Shown here one piece after another: positions 56,562 to 64,000 of a stretch of DNA of 64,000 bases (positions are counted from its first letter, which is position 1; every line of letters begins with the position of its first letter). Origin of the DNA: Norana najaformis (lineage: Eukaryota > Annelida > Clitellata > Crassiclitellata > Hormogastridae); contig OZ029923.1 of the NCBI GenBank assembly GCA_964023275.1, forward strand, positions 6,607,729-6,671,728, given 5' to 3'. The translations under genes and the position numbers were made by a program. The notes beneath the pieces were generated by a model that was not told the origin of the DNA, did no database searches, and saw nothing but the letters and a program-made list of their open reading frames with translations.

Positions 56562-56569
56562 TTTTTATA
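56562..56569 (-). promoter_or_regulatory. TATA box of A5
   Basis: TATAAAAA on the minus strand about 84 nt upstream of the A5 ATG (56478). Confidence 0.68.
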
Positions 56570-59382
56570 CCCAGTAAGGAGATTGTTGTTTTTAGATGCG
56601 TGACGCGTTTCACATCCTACCAGAACAGAATTTCCGATGACTAACTCTCTACCTGTCCTTCCTCACTGTGTCGGTACTTCTGAAATTCGAGCGAAACCAT
56701 AAAGCGGAAAATTCAAAGACATTGGTCCACTTGGCACACCGATTATGTAGATCGATTATGTAAATCGATACGACAGTCCTAGAGATAATGTGCACTTGGC
56801 CTAGGAATGTAGGCCTACGTTGCATAAGTGGGCAAGTGCTTGTGTACTGTTTGATGATGTAGATGTCTAATAGGCCTAATATAAATTTCTATAGCGCCTG
56901 AAATGAAAACATGTCCCAATTTATTGGGTGCGCACGAGAGCGGACGTGTAGTTTATGATGTAATGTAATGTAATAAAACGTAATGTAAAGCAGTAATATG
57001 ATGCCATGCCTTGCAGTGTGATCTCTAATGCGATATTGCATAATGCATAATGTATTAATGAAGAGTGTATAATGTAACCAAAAGAACCTTTATGGTCATC
57101 AAAAATTAACATAAAGAGAATTATGGCCATGAAAATAGCCTTTACGGACACCAAAATATATGTATGATAATTAATTATAATAAATAAAAATTACAAACAA
57201 CAGAAGTGAACCTATATGGGTACCCAAAAAACGGAAAATGAAAAAATAAGGAGAAAAGAACCAATATGGTCTCTTCAAAAGAGCTGTTATGACCATCAAA
57301 AGGGCCGCTAGGACCATCAAAAGACTCAACTTGGCCAACGAAAATAGCCTGTATGGACAGAAAAATTGAAGATGACGAAAAAGAGTCAAATGGCCAGTAG
57401 AAAAATATGAATATTTATCAATTTAAATAAAATATGTTTCAAAAGAAAATTTAAAACAGTCAACGCCAAAGTCGTCTGTATGTAAGGAGGATCCCTATCG
57501 CCTTCCTGCGATCCTCACAGAACACTTAGACGCCAGAAGAAACATTAGGAACACATGTAAAATGCGAACTGAATATATCGAGACGAATGAACTCAAATCA
57601 GAAGAATATAACAAATAAATAACAAAATAAATATATCAAAACAGAAAAATATAAACATTAAGCTGTAACAGAATAGGAACTTCAAAGACGTCAACGGCCA
57701 CAGTAAGCATAGGATGTCGTTAAGCTTTGCAAACACGGATATTGCGAAGTGATTCATTGCAGCGCAATGCATGGCGATGTAATACATAATGTTATTCAAT
57801 TTAAGTACGATATTGTGCAAATATATGCATATGTGACCATTTGCATTTTTAGAACCTCGGGGTACATGAAAGGTAAAGTAGCAACGAAACTGTGTGGCGC
57901 TCTTAATTACGTCGAGCTAAACTGTCGGAGGTGTCTCGCGCGTTTGTCATCATGGCAAAGTGATTTAATTAATCATAGGCCGATGCAGGGGCCTCTCTGC
58001 CATGGCCCTTCTCATATTTACATTTTGGGGTGCTTGTATATATGTTCATTTTATACAAAGTTCATTTTATGTAGGCCTAAGCATAAAATACAGGTATATA
58101 CTCATACATATCTAATTCATATTCAGATATACTTTTATGTGTATATATTCATATTATATATTGATGTACTTTATATTATACGAATTCTTGTATATATATC
58201 CATATCTTTTTCATATATATATATATTACACATAGAAGCTCCAGCGAGACCCTCGTCTGAAAGAATTCGCCTTTGAAAAGTCCTTGTGAATCATACAGTC
58301 ATTTAAATAGGCCTACGTTTACTGCGTACTTGAAAATACGCAGGTACATAAGCACCTGCTGTGCTCCTCATCTCCAACTGGCTTAGGTTTACAACAGAAC
58401 AAGTGTGGGCATAAACGAAGGTCCTGACAGCGCCTTTGTAGGGGGGGGGGCTATATTAAGTGTCCTGATACATGCATACATACCAAGGCCCTATATCAAG
58501 TATATAGATAACTAACTATTTAATTAACTAAATAGCCAGCTAACTAACTAACTTTGCGAATGTATATATGTACAGAATATATATATATCTTCTTCATAAT
58601 CAGGAAGCCACAAAGTGGCTATGTTTCTGCGAATTTCACCAGATTTGAATTCTGATAACGTGTCAAATTATTTGCACAGCACTGATCCTTCTTAAACTAG
58701 GAAGGAATCGTTAAGAGTGCCGCTGTTTCTACGATAAGCTAACACTAAATAAAATAGGAATAATAGTTCTTGTTTGAGGCATAGATTTTTAGAGGAAGCT
58801 GGAAAGTGATGACTATTGAGCAATCACAGTAATAATTTGCAGTGGTTCTCACGCAGTCTTCTGCGCCGCTTTCATCCTTATTTTGTTCTGTTATGTCATG
58901 TTGTTTTGCTAAATGCAAATATCGATGTACATGTTTTTCCATAGCGACCCTATGACCTCGACTCTGCTAACTTCTCAATGAATTCATAGGGTGAGATCCT
59001 TTACCACCGCTTTCGGTTTGAATGGATATCGTCTTATTTAATGTCTTCCTTATACGGACCGCCTGATGAACAATTTGAAACAATAAATTGCACACAGTTA
59101 ATTATAAATTCATTTAAACGGATTTCAGAAAAATAGAGGCATGGACGATAGAACTCCTTTCTCGTCAGATGAAGGCAGTTCACTTCCCTCTTTTAATTTC
59201 TGTTGGGAATTAAATAAGCCATCAAACGGTATACATATATATATATCTAATTATTATAGTACTGCTGTTTGTAAACAAGTCTCCTGACATACATAATTTG
59301 AAATAATTCAACTTAACCGTGTCTTATGAAATTAATAAGCTACTTATTAAGTTAAATGATCGTCGTAACTGTAACAAACAGT
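56570..59382. other. Spacer between A5 and H2
   Basis: No gene seen. Near 57060-57400 there is a longer version of the degenerate repeat of about 21 bp (aaaagagctgttatgaccatc and similar). From 57533 it is collinear with position 1 onward, but without the LINE insertion of 1108-2352. The 58660-59382 part is the H2 3' flank. Confidence 0.5.
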
Positions 59383-62300
59383 TTATCTGAAGCCGATGGA
59401 AAAGCCAAGGACATCAGGGATTCTGTTTGTTTGAAGGTAGCAACCACAGCCACCGAAATGCATCTCTCCGAACATGAAGTAACTGCTCGGCATTACCCGA
59501 CCCGATGGATTCGGGAGCAGGTAGGCAAATATGTTGTTGCAGAACGGTCCAGGCACGTGGTAGTTGGAGGAGGCAATTTCCCTGAAGTTCGGGAACAACG
59601 TGATAAGGCTGTTGGGATTCCTATCGCAGTTTCTGAAAGTGTTTCGATGACCGTTCACCTGAATTCCCTGAATAGCGTTATTCGAAGCGTGCTTTATGGG
59701 AAGAAAGCCCAAGAAGAGGTAAGGATTTCCTAGAATTCCCCGGTTAAGCGGACCAGAGTAATATTTAAAGTTGTTAAGGCCAAGTTTCAAAGGAATCGAC
59801 CTGAAAGTAAAGAAAATACACGGTATACAAAAGAATAGAGCGAAGATATACTACAATAACTGAAATAGGCCTATATATTTACTAAGTGTTAGTACATTTG
59901 AAGCATCTATAGTGGAAGCGTCAAGATTATTTATTTGCATTCATAGTTTATGCCTAGAATGTCTTCTATTGGTCCGGCACACGATCTAAAGGCTAGTACT
60001 CCAATGCTCAACTATATAATCATAATGTATACTGGTTGTTGTCAATTTCTTTCTTTTTTTTTGATCAACAAACGAATAATAAGAAAATATTAAAATTCAT
60101 TGAAATAGTACAGCGTCATTTTCGAAGGACCGTTAATAAACTATATCAATTAATAATAAGAAATAACTGAAGAAAGAAACTTTTGAGTTGAACTGAAATT
60201 CTGCAAACTTTTGCTGATGTTATTCGAGTTTGCCACGTTTTGGCTCGCTTCCTCTGGAGATACTGTACATGTACATACATTGTCCACGTCACATGCAGTA
60301 CACTAGGGGCGGATTTTGGCTCACACCTCCATGAGTGGCAGATTGCGAAATGCATTTGCCTGTTAGCCCTGCGTCCGGGTTTCGAATCTCAGTTCGTCAT
60401 GTGGCGAAACTGATGAATCGTTGTCACGGTGTTATATAATTGTAAAGAAACGGTGGTCCTTGGCTCTGACCTCTTTCAGTCTGTTTATGGCTCTTAGTGT
60501 TTCCTGTTTCCCGGCTTCAATGTGAACTTCTGAACTTTATAAGGAAGGCACTATTAAAACATAGTTGTATTGTATTGTTGTTGAATTGCTTTTGTCCTCT
60601 TTGCACTTCAAGCAAAGTATCCTTTAACACCAGGACCACGTGACCCTCTGCAAAATACTAACGTTGACAGAGGCGCGTTTGCAATTAACGACCGATCAGC
60701 TTACCTCGCTTAACATTTGTTATTAACCTATGTAGACCAACGTGTAAACAGAAAGTATTTTGTTCATATTATTCGCGAGAAGGCGCCGGTGTCAAATGTA
60801 ACCTTCTTTAGCGCAAAGCATCTGCTTGCTAGTTCGGCAAATGTCCCTTATGGAGAGAATCCACTGTAGATCCCCGCTAGATACAGGTCATGAAAACAAT
60901 TGCCAAAACCTGTTCCGTCATTGATAACTTACTATTGTATATCCAGGACAAACGCACACACATCGCATTTCTCTCCATCTCCCTCTTCCTCTGCACAGAA
61001 ATTACATTATTGTCATATTATTCGCGTCCTGGCGGCGGTGTTATATAACTTTTGTAAATGTACTACACGGGCGTCAAAAGCTTTTATTATTTACTGTATT
61101 ATGTAGATTTGACTGGATCGGATTAGATTAGAGCAGAGATAGGTTTTGTTCATTTAGAGCTTTATCAAATAAACCAAATGTTGTTCCTTGAAACCGTCGG
61201 GACTCTCTGATCATGCCCGGAATGAGATTTAAAAGGCATTCATAGTGCAAACGCAGCAGGTACTATGGTTTGGGATACACTTACGAATATTCCGGGAGTT
61301 GACGGAGCGCGGCATATGACTGTTCTCCGTTGGTCTTGCGAACGCGTAGGAGTACGGACGTCTTGTCAGTTATCATAACCGACAGATCTTCGTCCGTCAA
61401 AGCGGAAAGAGCCGATGGATTGAGGAAAGTGTAACCTCCGTGATTTAATCCCATCTCACAATAGACCTAAAATGTATGTGTTAAGAGCTACCTAACAGAC
61501 CTATAAAGGTGCGATTTTATAGGTGGGCCCTAATCCAGGTCACGTGTACTAAACCATAACGTAATGCTTTCACAGTTAAGGCAATATAATCCTCTCAGAT
61601 ATCCTTCCTCTTAGATATCGCTTTACAAAGATTCGATAACAAGTACAATCAGTCATTACAATAATAATAATTATTATGTCTTTTGTCATTGTGGTATCGT
61701 CCTTCTCCTCCTTCTCTTCCTCTTCCTCATGAAATTCATAACTATATAAGGAACCAATATTACGCTAATTAGCCTGCAAGTTTAAAGTGCGCGTTTGTGT
61801 AGGACATTTTCACGGCGTAACATTGATGAGTCGTGGTGTTGCGTGGACTTGTTTGGTCTGGTTGTCGAACTCCCGCACTAAGGCGGAACTCTTTCGTGAC
61901 GTCATTGGGTTACTGACTTGTTGGATAACGTGCTAATTAATGTTTGCGATTACTGAGTTAGTTTGGCTGAGACGCAGTGATGCAGCGCTGATGTGTTATA
62001 CTAGCTGGTGTTCTGCGCCTAGCATTTAAATAGCACTTTAGAAATTTATAATTACGATTATGATATGAACACGATTACATTTAATCGATTTAATCAAACA
62101 CGAACAATCGTTCTTTCGTGCAGTTATTAATCTGTCAACATATCTAAACATTTGTGAAGCTATACAAGTTTTACACATATTACTTTCATATCTAAACCCA
62201 TAATCGACAGAAGGAAGTGGAAACATTTGTCGAAGACATAAATATGTAGCCAACACCGATTGGCTACACATTGATTTCACCTACAAATGTTTCACCCTGG

Positions 62301-63584
62301 CGAAGTGACTGCATTGTGAGTAATGTATGTATATCCACCTCAACAAATCATTAACTATAGGTAATATCCACCTCAACAAATCATTAACTATGAGCCTGAT
62401 TAGTTCAGAAGTCATGCTAGTCGATAACGAGCATTGCGGATTAGATAAAGATTAGATCGTATTGGATCGATTCGGATCGGATGTGATTTATCATATCCGA
62501 TACGATGAGATCTGATAAGACCAGATTCGATAAGAACGGATATACATACGCATATTGTGGCAGTTGTTTAAGAGTGGCACAGTACTGGGTGCTGTCTGAT
62601 TTCCTGTAGCAGAATCGGAAACTGGTTTTATTGGTAAACATCAGTGCCACTTCTTCGCTTGTCAGTTGAGAGAGAAACGTTGGATTGATGAACGTGTATC
62701 CTCCTCCCTCTGTCTCCATATCACAGTAAACCTACAGTAATCCAGTCATATCAGCAGGGTAACAGGATCTGCATTTTGTAAAACTTATCTGATCTAAAGA
62801 TTTCGGCAGAGCCATTGTCATCGTGAACAAGATCTCTTGTAACGAAAACACATTCTAAAATCCTAATCCGTTGGAGATGCCCGGTTAAAATCCAATATAT
62901 AAGAGAAACCAGCGACCCAGCTGAATCGAGGAGAAAGCCAGGAATCAGGAAACCTACTGGCTGATCCCAAGCTTTGCAATTCACTACCAAGTCCAATTCT
63001 ATGTGGTCTGTCATTTCTTAAATGTCATTCAGATCGAAACTTAAGAGAAATCTATTTCAATTTGCTCATCCATCGTAGCCTGACTTTTGGAGTCATTGTT
63101 TCCTCAGATTTCGATCAACTTCTCAGAAGGATATTGATTTTACTGCAGCTTTACTGAAGCGACTATTGATTCCTGCAAAGTAAATTATGATAACGGCGCT
63201 ATAGAAGTCATTAGAAGAGATTAGATTATTGACTCTGATCGCAACCTCTAAGGAACTTCAGAATTTTTTCTTCCACTAAGATCAAAACGCCAGTTTTAAC
63301 AGGAAACATCAGGAGCTCTTAAAATCCGAAACTGTCCAGTGTTCTCTTCACCATGGGTCTATTGGGAAAATTCTGTCCATGATGATATATGCCCAAATGG
63401 CTTCGCACAACGTTGAGACATGTTTTACCACTTGAGAATCGTGTCTCTTTATTTCCACAATGATAATTACACACCTCTATGCCATTTCCGAACACGGTTC
63501 CGACGATATACGTTCCACTTGGAGTAGCTGGTTTCTTCAGCTTCCTATACAGACAGGCGTTCTTTGCGTCGACACACTGTAAAT
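59383..63584 (-). CDS. H2: second A/B hybrid gene, first exon beyond the window
   Basis: Minus-strand exons are 63475-63584 (exon 2), 62550-62731 (A-type exon 3), 61285-61466 (B-type exon 3) and 59383-59800 (B-type exon 4, TAA). By the constant offset of 56,295 from H1, the signal exon should lie at about 64102-64168, outside the window. Every splice site and phase matches H1, so the two 182-nt exon 3 cassettes are again mutually exclusive. Differences from H1 include KKPATPSGTY in exon 2, and in B-type exon 3 NPSALSALTDEDLS, where H1 has NPSTLSALKNEDLP; the H2 version matches B3 there. No lesion was seen in the visible part. Confidence 0.8.
60334..60527 (+). repeat. Possible tRNA-derived SINE fragment in H2 intron 3
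   Basis: Copy of 4039-4232, with the same B-box-like GGGTTTCGAATCTC. Confidence 0.35.
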
Positions 63585-64000
63585 CTGAAACATTATGACC
63601 ATTTAGATCTGATCTTAAGTTGAATAAAAGGACCAGCCTGATTATTATTGCTTTCATAATGGACACTCAAGGTATGGCTACACTGACTCATTTGTTTTTG
63701 GTATGAACTATAAGCCGAAACAGATAATAATAGGTCTATATAGTCCTCTTCGAATTATTAATATTGTTATTATTATTATAACTTTTTATTAAAAATAATA
63801 ATAATATTATTATTATTATTATCATTTGTAGTTTATTATAACCATATAAGTAAAGAACATCTTGAAAGCAGTGCCTTTTTCTTTTTTTCTTCTAAAAGAC
63901 GCTATTTGAATACCCATGAAAATAGACACATAAGGCAATAAAAGCAGCAACAACAAACAAAGATACTCCTATAATAAAACACATGTAAGGTAAGAGTAAT
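63585..64000. other. Start of H2 intron 1
   Basis: Intron sequence with a short ATT run (about 63750-63822), matching 7290-7705 of H1. The window ends inside this intron. Confidence 0.6.

Overview
This window looks like genomic DNA from an invertebrate animal, most likely a marine deuterostome. The sequence is AT-rich, its genes are split by GT-AG introns, and the introns are full of microsatellites, LINE and SINE relics and a DNA transposon. The palindrome AGGCCT in the context taggccta is scattered throughout, which I associate with echinoderm genomes. That last point is recalled rather than tested, so the taxon is a guess.

The core content is a head-to-tail cluster of nine paralogous genes, all on the minus strand, each encoding a small secreted protein of about 250-260 residues in four coding exons. 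Exon 1 is a signal peptide. Exons 2 and 3 carry the opening of a fibrinogen-related domain (PSGxY...IEVYC[DE]M...GGYTF). Exon 4 is a 140-residue C-terminal module ending in FGGCGCY and a short tail, and it does not resemble the rest of a fibrinogen domain. There are two subfamilies. Type A has 67, 110, 182 and 424 nt exons and an ATT microsatellite in intron 1. Type B has 62, 88, 182 and 418 nt exons, a different signal exon and a CATA microsatellite in intron 1. Ascending order is H1 (3087-7873), A2 (10509-13796), B2 (16633-20533), A3 (22636-29169), A4 (31814-35111), B3 (38233-42616, frameshifted), B4 (44683-49147), A5 (51881-56478) and H2 (59383-63584, first exon beyond the window). The names are mine.

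H1 and H2 are A/B hybrids: A exons 1-3 joined to B exons 3 and 4 by a deletion with a TGAT microhomology. They therefore contain two alternative 182-nt exon 3 cassettes with the same phases, which can only be used one at a time. H2 is a later copy of H1 about 56.3 kb away, so the hybrid itself has been amplified. Long near-identical tracts between copies (for example about 2 kb between A4 and A5) point to continuing duplication and gene conversion.

Mobile DNA shapes the introns and spacers. A dead CR1/L2-like LINE fragment lies at 1108-2352. A 3.4 kb LINE with an intact reverse transcriptase and a restriction-like endonuclease sits inside the ATT repeat of A3 intron 1 (25373-28805). A 1.26 kb hAT-like non-autonomous element with an 8-bp target duplication lies in A5 intron 2 (53687-54946). 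tRNA-like SINE sequences recur in B intron 3. Minisatellites of 16, 22 and 33 bp are expanded in particular spacers. I found no rRNA gene, functional tRNA gene or CRISPR array. The biological role of the secreted family cannot be read from the sequence; the two subfamilies, hybrid genes and conversion would suit a diversifying extracellular recognition or matrix protein family, but that is inference.
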